A DNA stretch of 64,000 bases from NCBI RefSeq assembly GCF_000152805.1, contig NZ_CH902578.1:2503074-2567073 (forward strand), in the 5' to 3' direction. This DNA is from Maritimibacter alkaliphilus HTCC2654 (GTDB lineage: Bacteria > Pseudomonadota > Alphaproteobacteria > Rhodobacterales > Rhodobacteraceae). A model generated the notes under the pieces. The model did no database searches and had not been told where the DNA came from. It saw only the letters and a program-made list of their open reading frames with translations. This document shows positions 55,343 to 64,000 of this stretch, piece after piece; within the stretch, counting starts at the first letter, position 1; every line of letters begins with the position of its first letter. Position numbers and translations under genes: made by a program.

Positions 55343-55371
55343 GATATAGGGGAGGGCGGGTGAGTCTGCAA
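55343..55371 (-). promoter_or_regulatory. Promoter of the rimP-nusA-infB operon
   Basis: On the minus strand TTGCAG (55366-55371) and TATATC (55343-55348) are 17 bases apart. Transcription would start near 55336, giving a leader of about 90 bases. Boxes and spacing are nearly identical to those before dnaK. Confidence 0.7.
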
Positions 55372-55466
55372 GGAAAATGACGAACCGCTGGCGGATGGGT
55401 GCCGTATCATGTGGGAACGTGCCGCGCCGCGGGCGCGTTCGTGAGTGCCGCAATGTGGAATGACCG

Positions 55467-56480
55467 ATGGGTGAACCCGCCTTCGAAGACATCCTGATCC
55501 CAAGACCCGAAGGGCTCTACTGCCCAGTCGGGGATTTCTATGTCGATCCGGTGCGGCCCGTCGCCAAGGCGCTTATCACCCACGGACATGCGGACCACGC
55601 GCGGTCGGGCCATGGCGCGGTGCTCGCCAGCCAGCAGACGCTCGACATCATGGCGATCCGGTATGGGGAGGATTTCGCCAAGTCGCGGCAAGCGGTCGAC
55701 GGGCCGGTCGAGGTGAACGGCGTTACTGTCAGTTTCCACCCGGCGGGCCATGTACTCGGCTCCTGCCAGATTCGGCTGGAGGCCAAGGGGATGGTCGCGG
55801 TCGTGTCCGGCGATTATTCCCGCGTCGCCAACCCGGCCTGCGCGCCGTTCGAGCCGGTGCCCTGCGATCTGTTCATCACCGAGGCGACCTTTGCGCTGCC
55901 CGTATTCAAGCACCCCGATCCGGCGGACGAGATCGCCAAGCTGCTCGCCTCGGTCCGGGCCTTTCCCGAACGGCCCCACCTGATCGGGGCCTATGCGCTC
56001 GGCAAGGCGCAGCGGGTCATCATGCTCTTGCGCGAGGCGGGGTATGACGCACCGATCTATGTTCACGGGGCGCTGCAACGACTGAGCGATTATCACATCC
56101 AACAGGGCGTGCCGTTGGGCGACCTGCGCCCCGCGACGATGGACAAGGCCGAGGCGCGGGCGCTGCGCGAGGCGATCGTGATCTCGCCGCCGTCCGCCTT
56201 CGCCTCGCCGTGGGTGCAGCGGTTCGCGGACCCGGTGATCGGCTTCGCCTCCGGCTGGATGCAGATCCGCGCGCGGGCGCGGCAGCGGGGGGTCGAACTG
56301 CCGCTCATCATCTCGGATCACGTCGACTGGCCCGACCTGACCGCCACGATACAGGAGATCGACCCCGGTGAATTCTGGATCACCCACGGGCGCGACGACG
56401 CGCTGATGCGGTGGGCCGAATTGAACCAGCGCCGTGCGCGGCCGCTGCATCTTGTGGGATATGAGGAGGAGCCGGAATGA
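55467..56480 (+). CDS. Ligase-associated metallo-beta-lactamase exonuclease
   Basis: A 337-residue metallo-beta-lactamase/beta-CASP-like nuclease of the type named for its ligase neighbour. The metal motif THGHADHARSGHG, HPAGHVLGS and SGDYSR are present. Such proteins are predicted to process DNA ends 3' or 5' before sealing by the partner ligase. The stop overlaps the ligase start by 4 bases (ATGA), so the two are made together. The usual full set also has an Lhr-type helicase and a phosphoesterase; neither is here. Confidence 0.9.
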   Translation: MGEPAFEDILIPRPEGLYCPVGDFYVDPVRPVAKALITHGHADHARSGHGAVLASQQTLDIMAIRYGEDFAKSRQAVDGPVEVNGVTVSFHPAGHVLGSCQIRLEAKGMVAVVSGDYSRVANPACAPFEPVPCDLFITEATFALPVFKHPDPADEIAKLLASVRAFPERPHLIGAYALGKAQRVIMLLREAGYDAPIYVHGALQRLSDYHIQQGVPLGDLRPATMDKAEARALREAIVISPPSAFASPWVQRFADPVIGFASGWMQIRARARQRGVELPLIISDHVDWPDLTATIQEIDPGEFWITHGRDDALMRWAELNQRRARPLHLVGYEEEPE

Positions 56481-58036
56481 AAGCCTATGCCGCCCTTCTC
56501 GAACGGCTCGCATTCACGCCGGGCCGCAATGCCAAGCTTGCGCTCCTTCAGAATTACCTCACGACCGCGCCGGACCCGGATCGGGGGTATGCGCTTGCCT
56601 CGCTCACCGGAGAACTCGACTTCGCCGGGGCGAAACCCGCGCTTCTCCGCGCGCTCGTGTCCGAGCGGGTGGATAGCGAGTTGTTCACCATGTCCTACCA
56701 CTACGTCGGTGACCTTGCCGAAACCATCGCCCTGATCTGGCCGGGGCAGGGCGAGGCGCGGGATGTGCCCTTGTCCGAAGTGGTCGAACGGCTGAACGCG
56801 GCATCCAAGACCGAAACGCCCGCGATGATCGCGGATTGGCTCGACGCGCTGGACCCGTCGGAACGTCTGGCGCTGCTCAAACTGATGACGGGCGGAATGC
56901 GTGTCGGCGTGTCGGCGCGACTGGCCCTTACCGCGCTGGCGGGCACGGGAGACGTGCCGCTCGACGATATCATGGAGCTTTGGGCTGGGTTCAAGCCGCC
57001 GTACGAACCGCTTTTCGCGTGGATCGCAGGCGGGCCGAAGCCTGAACCGACGATCAAGGCGCCCTTCCGGCCCGTCATGCTGTCGACCCCCAACGATTAT
57101 GAAGGGTTGTCCGCGCTGGACCCGGCCGATTTCGCCGCCGAATGGAAATGGGACGGCATCCGCGTGCAGGCCGCAGCGCATGGCTATGAACGGCGGCTTT
57201 ATTCGCGGACGGGCGAGGATATTTCGGCGGCCTTCCCCGATATCGTTGACCGCATGGAGTTCTCTGGCGCGCTCGACGGTGAGTTGATCGTGCGGCGCGC
57301 GGATGAGGTCGCGCCCTTCGGCGATCTTCAGAAGCGGCTGAACCGGAAAACGGCGAGCAAGGCGCTGCTGTCCAGCCACCCGGCGGCTCTCCGGCTTTAT
57401 GACATTCTGATCTGGGACGACGAAGACATGCGCGAGCTTCCGTTTCACGAACGCCGCGCACGTCTGGAAGCCGCCGTCACAACCCTCGACCCTCTGCGCT
57501 TCGATGCCTCGCCCTTACTCGACTTCGACACGTGGGACGCGCTTGCCGCCCACCGTGCCGATCCGCCCGCCGCCGTGATCGAGGGCGTGATGCTGAAACG
57601 GTTGGACAGCGCCTATGTCGCGGGCCGGCCGCGCGGGCCTTGGTTCAAGTGGAAGCGCGACCCGATGATCGTGGATGCGGTCCTGCTTTATGCCCAGCGC
57701 GGACACGGAAAACGCTCGGGCTTCTATTCCGATTTCACCTTCGGGGTCTGGGATGACGACAGGCTCGTGCCGGTCGGCAAAGCCTATTCCGGGTTCACCG
57801 ACGAAGAGCTCAAACGGCTCGACAAGTTCGTTCGTCAGAATACCGTGGAACGGTTCGGGCCGGTGCGGTCCTTGTCCCCCGAACTTGTCGTAGAGGTGGC
57901 GTTCGAGGGCCTGAACCGCTCCAAACGGCACAAATCCGGTGTCGCAATGCGGTTCCCACGCATCTCACGTATCCGTTGGGACAAGCCTGCGAAGGAAGCG
58001 GACCACCTGACGACGTTGGAGGCGATGCTGCCCTAG
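56477..58036 (+). CDS. ATP-dependent DNA ligase, cluster-associated
   Basis: A 519-residue ATP-dependent DNA ligase. The N-terminal DNA-binding domain occupies about 1-170. The nucleotidyl-transfer motif is EWKWDGIRVQ near residue 220, with the catalytic Lys, followed by ALDGELIVR (motif III) and VIEGVMLKRLDS (motif IV), and the OB-fold domain with PWFKWKRDP (motif V). Together with the coupled exonuclease it probably acts in DNA damage repair, separate from the NAD-dependent LigA. It converges with the methyltransferase gene, overlapping by 4 bases. Confidence 0.93.
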   Translation: MKAYAALLERLAFTPGRNAKLALLQNYLTTAPDPDRGYALASLTGELDFAGAKPALLRALVSERVDSELFTMSYHYVGDLAETIALIWPGQGEARDVPLSEVVERLNAASKTETPAMIADWLDALDPSERLALLKLMTGGMRVGVSARLALTALAGTGDVPLDDIMELWAGFKPPYEPLFAWIAGGPKPEPTIKAPFRPVMLSTPNDYEGLSALDPADFAAEWKWDGIRVQAAAHGYERRLYSRTGEDISAAFPDIVDRMEFSGALDGELIVRRADEVAPFGDLQKRLNRKTASKALLSSHPAALRLYDILIWDDEDMRELPFHERRARLEAAVTTLDPLRFDASPLLDFDTWDALAAHRADPPAAVIEGVMLKRLDSAYVAGRPRGPWFKWKRDPMIVDAVLLYAQRGHGKRSGFYSDFTFGVWDDDRLVPVGKAYSGFTDEELKRLDKFVRQNTVERFGPVRSLSPELVVEVAFEGLNRSKRHKSGVAMRFPRISRIRWDKPAKEADHLTTLEAMLP

Positions 58037-58647
58037 CCGGGTTTCTTCGCGACGATGAACCGTGCGGCGTGACCTTCGGGTCGTTCGTCCACGGCGATGT
58101 CCAGCCCTGCATCCCGGATCATGTGGCGCATGTCGTCTTCAGACAGAAACGTCAGATGCGGTATCGCGCCGAACATCTGCCCAAGCGGTGCGATGAGCTT
58201 CAGGAACTTCATGTTTCCCAGCACTGCGGTCGAGGAAACGAAATACCCGCCGGGGCGCAGGCTTTCTCCGATCTTCTTCACCGTGAACGCCGGGTTGGGC
58301 AGAAGGTGCAGGACGGATAGGGCGAGGATCATGTCGTAGCTGCCGGGGGCCACATCGGCCCGGTCGAAATCCGCGTGAACGAAACGCATGTTGTCCGGGA
58401 TGGGGCCCTGTTCCTTCGCGGCCTCCAGCATCGCGGACGAGATGTCCATCGCCGTGTAGCTGCGAACGAGCGGCGCATGGCGACGTCCGGTGTTGCCCGA
58501 ACCACAGCCGATCTCGAGCACGTCCATGTCGGGCCGCATGTAGGATTGGGTGATGCCGAGCTTCCACTCGTAGGTGTCGAGGTCCGAGATCGGCGACTTG
58601 ATGTAGCGCTTGGCGAGTTTGTCCCAGACCTGCGCTTGATCCTTCAT
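58033..58647 (-). CDS. Class I SAM-dependent methyltransferase
   Basis: A 204-residue methyltransferase. Motif I LEIGCGSGNTG is near residue 45, followed by MDISSAMLEAAKE and ILALSVLHLLPNP. The substrate is not evident; the overall pattern is that of small-molecule methyltransferases of the UbiE/COQ5-like group. ATG 58647 gives an ATGA overlap with the proline iminopeptidase stop, so the two are co-translated; a longer reading would run through the peptidase gene and is rejected. Confidence 0.85.
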   Translation of the reverse strand: MKDQAQVWDKLAKRYIKSPISDLDTYEWKLGITQSYMRPDMDVLEIGCGSGNTGRRHAPLVRSYTAMDISSAMLEAAKEQGPIPDNMRFVHADFDRADVAPGSYDMILALSVLHLLPNPAFTVKKIGESLRPGGYFVSSTAVLGNMKFLKLIAPLGQMFGAIPHLTFLSEDDMRHMIRDAGLDIAVDERPEGHAARFIVAKKPG

Positions 58648-59633
58648 AGCCCGAGCGTATCCCGCTGCCGTGCAAGCTTGTCCGTGGTGCGCACCAGTTC
58701 CGCCGCGATGCCGGGTTCCGAAACGGCGTGGCCTGCGCGCGGGATCATGCGAAACTCGCTCGTCGGCCATGACTTGTGCAGGGACCATGCCGCTTGCGGG
58801 GGGCAGATCATGTCATGACGACCCTGCACGATGGTGCCGGGAACATGGGCGATCCGGGTCATGTTCCTGAGAATCTGCTGATCTTCGGACAGGAACGCGC
58901 GGTTCTGGAAATAGTGGTTCTCGAGCCGCGCGAAGGCGAGCGCGTAGTCGGCCGGGCTATCGATCATGGCCCCGTCATTCTCGATACTGGCGAGCGCGTT
59001 TTCCCACGACGCCCAGACGCGGGCATGTTTCAACTCGTCGCCCCGATCACCGGAGAACAGCCGCTTGTGATAGGCTTCGATCAGGTCTTCGCGTTCGTCC
59101 GCGGGAATGAGGTCGGTGAACCGCGCCCACAGATCGGGCCAGAACTGTCCGGCGCCTCCGCCATAGAACCAGTCGAACTCCCGCTCGGTGGCGAGGAAGA
59201 CACCGCGCAGCACCAGCCATGCCACACGGTCCGGGTGGCTTTGGGCATAGACCAGCCCCAAAGTCGCCCCCCAGCTACCGCCGAATACGATCCAACGGTC
59301 GATCCCGAACGTATCGCGGATAAGTTCGATGTCACGGATGAGGTGCCAAGTCGTATTGGCCTTCACTGAGGCATGCGGGCGGGAGCGGCCGCAGCCGCGC
59401 TGATCGAAAAGGATGATGCGATACTTTTTCGGGTCGAAGAACCGGCGCATGGCGGGGGAGCATCCGCCGCCCGGGCCACCGTGCAGCACGACGACGGGCA
59501 TCCCGTCTTTCGCGCCGCACTGTTCGACATACACCGTGTGGCCATCACCGACCTCGAGCATCCGACGGTCGAATGGCTCGATCGGGGGATACATTTTCCC
59601 CCCTGCGGTGTTTTTTCCTGCGGCCTGTTCCAT
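58644..59633 (-). CDS. pip: Proline iminopeptidase
   Basis: A 329-residue alpha/beta hydrolase of peptidase family S33. It shows [18 protein letters not shown], the nucleophile elbow [10 protein letters not shown], a late Asp in GRHDMICPP and the catalytic His in [10 protein letters not shown]. It releases N-terminal proline from peptides in the cytoplasm. The start is either ATG 59633 ([12 protein letters not shown], as in some relatives) or ATG 59594 (MYPPIEPFD, with AGGGGGG upstream); I give the longer. It is divergent from ubiG, only 52 bases away. Confidence 0.93.
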   Translation of the reverse strand: MEQAAGKNTAGGKMYPPIEPFDRRMLEVGDGHTVYVEQCGAKDGMPVVVLHGGPGGGCSPAMRRFFDPKKYRIILFDQRGCGRSRPHASVKANTTWHLIRDIELIRDTFGIDRWIVFGGSWGATLGLVYAQSHPDRVAWLVLRGVFLATEREFDWFYGGGAGQFWPDLWARFTDLIPADEREDLIEAYHKRLFSGDRGDELKHARVWASWENALASIENDGAMIDSPADYALAFARLENHYFQNRAFLSEDQQILRNMTRIAHVPGTIVQGRHDMICPPQAAWSLHKSWPTSEFRMIPRAGHAVSEPGIAAELVRTTDKLARQRDTLGL

Positions 59634-59685
59634 AGGGAACCTATATAGGTGCTGCGACAAAGACGCCATGAAAGACGAGGCTAAC

Positions 59686-60432
59686 ATGAGTGCCGGACAA
59701 ACGACAGTCGATCCCAGCGAAGTCGCCAAATTCGAAGCGATGGCAGCAGAATGGTGGGACCCGACGGGGAAATTCAAGCCGCTTCACATGATGAACCCCG
59801 TGCGTCTCGATTACATCACGTCACAAATCGCGGCGGAGTTCGGGCGCGACCTGTCCGACGACAAACCTTTCGCTGGTCTGCGCATCCTCGACATCGGTTG
59901 CGGGGGCGGTCTTTTGTCGGAACCGATGGCGCGGCTCGGGGCCGACGTCGTGGGGGCCGACGCCGCCGAGCGCAACATTCCAGTGGCGCAGGTCCATGCC
60001 GAGCAATCGGGGCTGGACATCGACTATCGCTTCACCACCGCCGAGGCGCTGGCGGTCGCGGGCGAACAGTTCGACGTGGTTCTGAACATGGAAGTGGTGG
60101 AGCATGTGGCGGACCCGTTGTCCTATCTCACCGCCTGTCAGCAGCTTCTCAAACCCGGCGGTCTGATGGTCTGCTCGACGATCAACCGGAATCCCAAGAG
60201 CTTCATGGTCGCGATCGTCGGCGCTGAGCACGTAATGCGTTGGCTGCCGAAAGGCACGCATGAGTGGGACAAGTTCATTACGCCCGACGAACTTGGCAAC
60301 CTCATCACGGAATCCGGGCTGCGACTGGTCGACAAGCAGGGCTTCGTCTTCAATCCGATCCTGTGGAGCTGGTCGATCTCGTCACGCGATCTGTCCGTGA
60401 ATTACGTGACGGCGAGCGTCAAAGCGGCCTGA
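59686..60432 (+). CDS. ubiG: Ubiquinone biosynthesis O-methyltransferase
   Basis: A 248-residue UbiG, which carries out both O-methylations of the ubiquinone ring using SAM. Motif [19 protein letters not shown] is intact, as are [11 protein letters not shown] near the start and the membrane-binding segment [22 protein letters not shown] 59686 is used because GAGG lies 5 bases upstream; an earlier ATG at 59668 has none. The intergenic region with pip contains a TATATA that could serve as a -10 box for either gene. Confidence 0.95.
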   Translation: MSAGQTTVDPSEVAKFEAMAAEWWDPTGKFKPLHMMNPVRLDYITSQIAAEFGRDLSDDKPFAGLRILDIGCGGGLLSEPMARLGADVVGADAAERNIPVAQVHAEQSGLDIDYRFTTAEALAVAGEQFDVVLNMEVVEHVADPLSYLTACQQLLKPGGLMVCSTINRNPKSFMVAIVGAEHVMRWLPKGTHEWDKFITPDELGNLITESGLRLVDKQGFVFNPILWSWSISSRDLSVNYVTASVKAA

Positions 60433-60439
60433 GGCTGGC

Positions 60440-60461
60440 GCGTCCGGCCCGCGCCGGACGC
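60440..60461. terminator. Stem-loop between ubiG and hslU
   Basis: GCGTCCGG (60440-60447) and CCGGACGC (60454-60461) form an 8-bp GC-rich stem with a 6-base loop in the 37-base gap between the convergent genes. No T-run follows on either strand, so it would be a weak or factor-assisted bidirectional terminator. Confidence 0.5.
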
Positions 60462-60469
60462 CGCCTTGG

Positions 60470-61777
60470 CTACAGCATGTAACGACCGACGTCGGTGCTC
60501 TGCATCAGCTCGCCGAGGTTTTTCTGAACGAAAGCCTCGTCCACGACCACTTCTTCGCCCGACTTGTCCGGCGCGGTGAAGCTGAGTTCTTCGAACACAC
60601 GCTCCATCACGGTGTAGAGCCTGCGCGCCCCGATGTTCTCGACCGTCGTGTTCACCTCGGCGGCGATCCGGGCCAGCGCGGCGATCCCGTCTTCGGTGAA
60701 GGACACCTTGACCTCTTCGGTGCCCATGAGCGCGGTATATTGCAAGGTCAGCGCATTGTCCGTCTCGGTCAGGATGCGCACGAAATCCTCTTCCGTCAGC
60801 GCACGCAGTTCGACACGGATCGGCAGACGACCCTGAAGTTCGGGCAACAGGTCCGAAGGCTTCGCGATGTGGAACGCACCCGAGGCGATGAACAGCATGT
60901 GGTCGGTTTTCACCGGGCCATGTTTGGTCGACACCGTCGTGCCCTCGATCAGCGGCAGCAGGTCGCGCTGAACGCCTTCGCGGCTGACGTCGCCGCCGCG
61001 GGCATCGGAGCGGGCGCAGACCTTGTCGATCTCGTCGATGAAGACGATCCCGTTCTGCTCGACCGATTCCAAGGCGATCTTGTTGACCGCTTCGTCATCC
61101 AGAAGCTTGTCGGCTTCTTCGCCCATCAGAATTTCATAGCTTTCGGCGACGGTCATCTTCTTGCGCACGGTGCGCCCGCCGAAGGCTTTGCCGAACATAT
61201 CCGACAGGTTCATCATGCCCATGTTCATGCCGGGCTGGCCGGGCACATCGAACATCGGCATTCCGCCGCCCGTATCCTGCACGTCAAGTTCGATCACGGT
61301 GTCGTCCAATTCGCCCGAGCGGAGTTTCTTGCGAAACATTTCGCGGGTCTGCTCGCGGGCCTGATCCCCGGCGACAGCAGAAATCACGCGTTCCTCGGCG
61401 TTGTGTTCGGCCGCGGATTTCACGTCTTCGCGCATCCACTCGCGGGTCTGGACGATGGCTGTGTCGACGAGATCGCGCACGATCTGTTCGACATCGCGGC
61501 CCACGTAACCGACCTCGGTGAACTTGGTCGCCTCGACCTTGATGAACGGCGCACGGGCCAGTTTGGCCAGACGCCGGGAAATCTCGGTTTTGCCGACGCC
61601 GGTCGGGCCGATCATGAGGATGTTCTTCGGATATACCTCGTCGCGCAGGTCGTCCGACAATTGTTTGCGGCGCCAGCGGTTGCGCAGCGCCACGGCCACG
61701 GCGCGCTTGGCGTCCTTCTGGCCGATGATGAACCGGTCGAGTTCCGATACGATCTCGCGGGGGGTCAGGTCGGTCAT
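60470..61777 (-). CDS. hslU: HslU ATPase of the HslUV protease
   Basis: A 435-residue AAA+ unfoldase. Walker [14 protein letters not shown] is near residue 57, the pore loop is in [14 protein letters not shown], and Walker B is in [11 protein letters not shown]; the family-specific I domain lies between about 110 and 240. The C-terminus ends RYML, which docks into HslV. It lies 9 bases after the hslV stop in the coding direction, forming the usual hslVU operon. It unfolds and feeds proteins to HslV during heat stress. Confidence 0.98.
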   Translation of the reverse strand: MTDLTPREIVSELDRFIIGQKDAKRAVAVALRNRWRRKQLSDDLRDEVYPKNILMIGPTGVGKTEISRRLAKLARAPFIKVEATKFTEVGYVGRDVEQIVRDLVDTAIVQTREWMREDVKSAAEHNAEERVISAVAGDQAREQTREMFRKKLRSGELDDTVIELDVQDTGGGMPMFDVPGQPGMNMGMMNLSDMFGKAFGGRTVRKKMTVAESYEILMGEEADKLLDDEAVNKIALESVEQNGIVFIDEIDKVCARSDARGGDVSREGVQRDLLPLIEGTTVSTKHGPVKTDHMLFIASGAFHIAKPSDLLPELQGRLPIRVELRALTEEDFVRILTETDNALTLQYTALMGTEEVKVSFTEDGIAALARIAAEVNTTVENIGARRLYTVMERVFEELSFTAPDKSGEEVVVDEAFVQKNLGELMQSTDVGRYML

Positions 61778-61786
61778 GTCCGTCTC

Positions 61787-62338
61787 TTATGTCTTGAGCG
61801 TTTCGAGCGTCAGGTTGCCGTTCGTGTAGACGCAGATGTCGGCTGCAATCGCCATCGCGGCGCGCGCGATCTCTTCCGCCGATTTGTCCGTGTCCATCAT
61901 CGCCCGGCCGGCGGCGAGGGCGTAGTTTCCGCCCGAACCGATCGCGGCCACGTCATGTTCGGGTTCCAGCACGTCGCCCGCGCCGGTCACCACGAACAGA
62001 TCCTTGCCGTCCGAAACGATCAGCATCGCTTCGAGTTTCTGAAGGTATTTGTCGGTGCGCCAGTCCTTTGCGAGCTCGACGCAGGCCCGCGCGAGTTGCC
62101 CCGGCGTGGCTTCGAGTTTCGTCTCGAGCCGTTCGAGCAGGGTAAAGGCGTCAGCGGTCGATCCTGCGAACCCGGCGATGATGTCATAGCCGCCGGGCGA
62201 CAGCCTGCGCACCTTGCGCGCCGTGCCTTTGATGACCGTGTCGCCCAGGCTCACCTGCCCGTCGCCCGCGATCACCACTTCGCCGCCTTTGCGCACGCCA
62301 CAGATCGTGGTGCCGTGCCAGCCGGGAAACTCGCTCAT
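61787..62338 (-). CDS. hslV: HslV protease subunit
   Basis: A 183-residue proteasome-like peptidase. The catalytic threonine is in [11 protein letters not shown], exposed after removal of a short propeptide (MSEFPGWHG), which is longer than the single Met removed in E. coli but normal for alphaproteobacteria. Lys/Gly residues of the active site follow in AGDGQVSLG. It forms a double hexamer capped by HslU, encoded downstream. Confidence 0.97.
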   Translation of the reverse strand: MSEFPGWHGTTICGVRKGGEVVIAGDGQVSLGDTVIKGTARKVRRLSPGGYDIIAGFAGSTADAFTLLERLETKLEATPGQLARACVELAKDWRTDKYLQKLEAMLIVSDGKDLFVVTGAGDVLEPEHDVAAIGSGGNYALAAGRAMMDTDKSAEEIARAAMAIAADICVYTNGNLTLETLKT

Positions 62339-62436
62339 GTCCGCCTCCTTTTGGTTCCGACGCTATATGGACCCCCGGTTTGCCCGCGACAACCACCCGG
62401 CTTGACCGGACGGGGCGGGCAGGTAGCTTGCCGCCC

Positions 62437-63354
62437 ATGGAAGCCCGAATTCTGCGCATCTACCTTGACGACGTCATGCTGGACATGGCCCAGCGGGGCG
62501 AGTTCGGGTTCGTTGCGCGGGTGACCAAGGCCTTCGAGGGTGTCGGCTTTCGCGTCGAGCTGCGCCGCAATTCGTTTCAGGAACGGCTGAAGTCGGCGGC
62601 CCGCAACGGTTACTCGCTTTTTCTGATGGATGACCCGTTCCACCCGAAATCCCTGACGATGCGCAAGAGCTACTATTTTCCGTTCTGGCGGATCGAAGCG
62701 ACGCCGAAGCGGTGGGAATTCGAGGTCGCGAAGAAAACCTTCGATCCGGCTGAAATAGACACTGATGTCGCACAGAACTGGGTCGGCAACTGGCGCAAAT
62801 GGCTGTTCAAGCGAGGGCCGGAGACGGCGGGGCGCACTGGGCTGATCTACGTCGCCCTTCAAGGCAAATTGCTTGAACATCGCTCGTTCCAAACCATGTC
62901 ACCCATCGACATGATCGCCGAAGTGCAGGCGCGCGCGGGTGACAAGCGTATCCTGCTCGGGCTTCATCCGGGCGAGGATTACTCGGACGAAGAGCGCGCG
63001 ACGCTCGACGCTATCGCCGCGAACGACCCGCGGGTGGCGGTTCAGACCGGGGGGATGGAAGAGGCGCTCAGGGTTTGTGATTTTGTGATCACACAGAACT
63101 CGGCCGCGGCCCTGTCGGGGTTCTTCTTCGAAAAGCCCGCGATCCTCTTCGGGGAATGCGATTTTCACCACCAGATGCCGCGCGTCTCGCAATTGGGGGT
63201 GGATGAGGCCTGGCGACAGCTTGAAAGCACCCCCCCTGCCTATGCGGAATACCTTTACTGGTTCGTCGCGCTGAACTCGATCAAAGCGGACGTGGAAGGG
63301 GAAGCAGAGGCGAAGATCCTTGCCACGTGCAAACGCTTCGGATGGGATGTTTAG
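62437..63354 (+). CDS. Capsule-synthesis-like protein of unknown function
   Basis: A 305-residue protein with no signal peptide. The C-terminal half (about 140-290) resembles the capsule polysaccharide synthesis (KpsC/KpsS, Kdo-transferase-like) fold: ILLGLHPGEDYSDEE, AVQTGGMEEALRVCDFVITQNSAAALSGFFFEKPAILFGECDFHH. The last segment, a Ser/Ala-rich loop before a conserved acidic residue, is how these transferases hold CMP-Kdo. The first half is unlike anything I recognise. ATG 62437 has no strong ribosome site; the longer upstream frame is unlikely. It may act on Kdo or a lipid-linked sugar; confidence in that role is low. Confidence 0.7.
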   Translation: MEARILRIYLDDVMLDMAQRGEFGFVARVTKAFEGVGFRVELRRNSFQERLKSAARNGYSLFLMDDPFHPKSLTMRKSYYFPFWRIEATPKRWEFEVAKKTFDPAEIDTDVAQNWVGNWRKWLFKRGPETAGRTGLIYVALQGKLLEHRSFQTMSPIDMIAEVQARAGDKRILLGLHPGEDYSDEERATLDAIAANDPRVAVQTGGMEEALRVCDFVITQNSAAALSGFFFEKPAILFGECDFHHQMPRVSQLGVDEAWRQLESTPPAYAEYLYWFVALNSIKADVEGEAEAKILATCKRFGWDV

Positions 63355-63357
63355 GCT

Positions 63358-64000
63358 TTAATCCAGCCAACCGCGCAGGTTGTCGACCGCCACGTTCGTC
63401 AGCGCGGCGATGTGCTCGTCATCATCATTGAGGCAGGGAATATAGGTGAAGCTATCGCCTCCGGCATGTTCGAAGCTCTCCCGGATTTCACCGTTGATCT
63501 CTTCCAACGTCTCGATGCAGTCCGCCGAAAACGCGGGCGCGAGAACGGCGATCGACTTGACCCCGTCCTCTTTCACAAGCCGCGCGACTTCGTCCACGGT
63601 GTAGGGCTTCAGCCATTCCTCGGGTCCGAATACCGACTGGAACGTGGTCACGATCCGGTCCTTCGACCATCCAAGGCGTTCGGTCAGAAGACGCGTCGTT
63701 TTCTGGCATTGGCAGTGATACGGGTCGCCCTCCATCAGGTAGCGTTCCGGCATCCCGTGGTAGGAGCAGATGATCCGCTCCGGTGCCTGATCCTCGGACG
63801 GGTAGACGCGCAGCACCGAGGCCGCGAGCGCCTCGATATAGTCGTCGCGGTCGAAATATTCCGGCGCGGTGCGCACCGAAGGCATCCGGTTTTCGTCCAT
63901 CAGCGCCCGGAAAAACTGGTCGTTCGCCGTGCCGCTCGTGGTCGCGGAATACTGCGGGTAGAGCGGGAAGAAGAGGATCTTGGTGCACCCGGCCTCGACC
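63358..64000 (-). CDS. hemH: Ferrochelatase, 5' end outside window
   Basis: The C-terminal 213 residues of ferrochelatase, which inserts iron into protoporphyrin IX in the last step of heme synthesis. The segment FPLYPQYSATTSGT just inside the window edge and CSYHGMPERY with the catalytic His are family hallmarks; VLAPAFSADCIETLEEI holds the conserved Glu. The gene continues beyond base 64000, so the start cannot be placed. A frame-open ATG at 63900 is internal and not the true start. Stop is 3 bases from the convergent capsule-like gene. Confidence 0.95.
   Translation of the reverse strand, partial: VEAGCTKILFFPLYPQYSATTSGTANDQFFRALMDENRMPSVRTAPEYFDRDDYIEALAASVLRVYPSEDQAPERIICSYHGMPERYLMEGDPYHCQCQKTTRLLTERLGWSKDRIVTTFQSVFGPEEWLKPYTVDEVARLVKEDGVKSIAVLAPAFSADCIETLEEINGEIRESFEHAGGDSFTYIPCLNDDDEHIAALTNVAVDNLRGWLD

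Noticed and set aside
55261-55466. tRNA-fMet gene upstream of rimP as in E. coli metY
   Set aside because: The region holds a promoter and a leader with a terminator but no tRNA-like T-loop or anticodon stem.
59642-59647. TATATA as a shared -10 box for pip and ubiG
   Set aside because: No -35 box at proper spacing on either strand; kept only as a remark in the ubiG entry.
1-64000. tRNA, rRNA, CRISPR arrays, prophage or IS elements
   Set aside because: No cloverleaf with CCA-end pattern, no regularly spaced repeats, and no transposase, integrase or phage structural gene was seen. Short unannotated RNAs cannot be excluded by eye.

Overview
The window is a GC-rich, gene-dense chromosomal segment of an alphaproteobacterium, most likely a marine Rhodobacteraceae (Roseobacter-group) species. 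The reasons are the core gene neighbourhoods (rimP-nusA-ylxR/L7Ae-infB, dnaK-dnaJ, secA next to parvulin-argJ-mutT, hpf-ptsN, hslV-hslU, ubiG), the two TRAP transporters tied to lignin-monomer catabolism, the iron module with two imelysins, and the frequent GTG/TTG starts with strong Shine-Dalgarno sites. I saw no rRNA, tRNA, CRISPR array, prophage or insertion sequence.

Layout. (1) 20-5569, minus strand: an iron operon running imelysin (IrpA-like), Bfd ferredoxin, bacterioferritin, di-heme DUF1111 protein, second imelysin, DUF1513 protein. The four COG3487-3490-type envelope genes are interrupted by cytoplasmic iron storage genes. (2) 5693-10871, minus: a hydroxycinnamate operon (crotonase, MarR regulator, amidohydrolase, TRAP DctP-DctQ-DctM) ending in an intrinsic terminator. 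It is divergent from a feruloyl-CoA synthetase gene (10984-12810) across a 24-bp palindrome that is probably the MarR operator. (3) 12841-19142, plus: a GntR/FCD regulator with TGTATACAT sites, a LigM-type aryl O-demethylase, a second TRAP transporter, an alpha/beta hydrolase and a YCII protein. Regions 2 and 3 together look like uptake and side-chain shortening of ferulate-type acids, followed by O-demethylation of vanillate-type products. (4) 19199-26027: housekeeping genes (rpe, a lytic transglycosylase without signal peptide, RNase R, a DUF2064 glycosyltransferase, RNase D, hpf, ptsN).

(5) 26028-35534: a glycan locus with a double-domain sulfotransferase, a GT14/DUF5927 enzyme, three other glycosyltransferases, GalU, CysQ and an orphan KpsM-type ABC permease; a sulfated cell-surface glycan is a reasonable inference. 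(6) 35531-49708: an SH3/COG3650 protein, AlkB, DnaK, DnaJ, RadC, a PstS-like/OmpA fusion, an unassigned membrane-anchored protein, a short acyltransferase remnant, SecA, a parvulin, ArgJ and MutT. (7) 49709-55466: the infB operon on the minus strand, with a clear promoter, an apparent leader attenuator before rimP, and a terminator after infB. (8) 55467-64000: a ligase-associated exonuclease with its ATP-dependent DNA ligase, a methyltransferase, proline iminopeptidase, UbiG, HslVU, a capsule-synthesis-like protein and a ferrochelatase cut by the window edge.

No wholly new machine is evident. The least described parts are the iron module with embedded bfd-bfr, the sulfated-glycan locus with its two-domain sulfotransferase, the roles of the amidohydrolase and hydrolase in the aromatic clusters, and the rimP leader.
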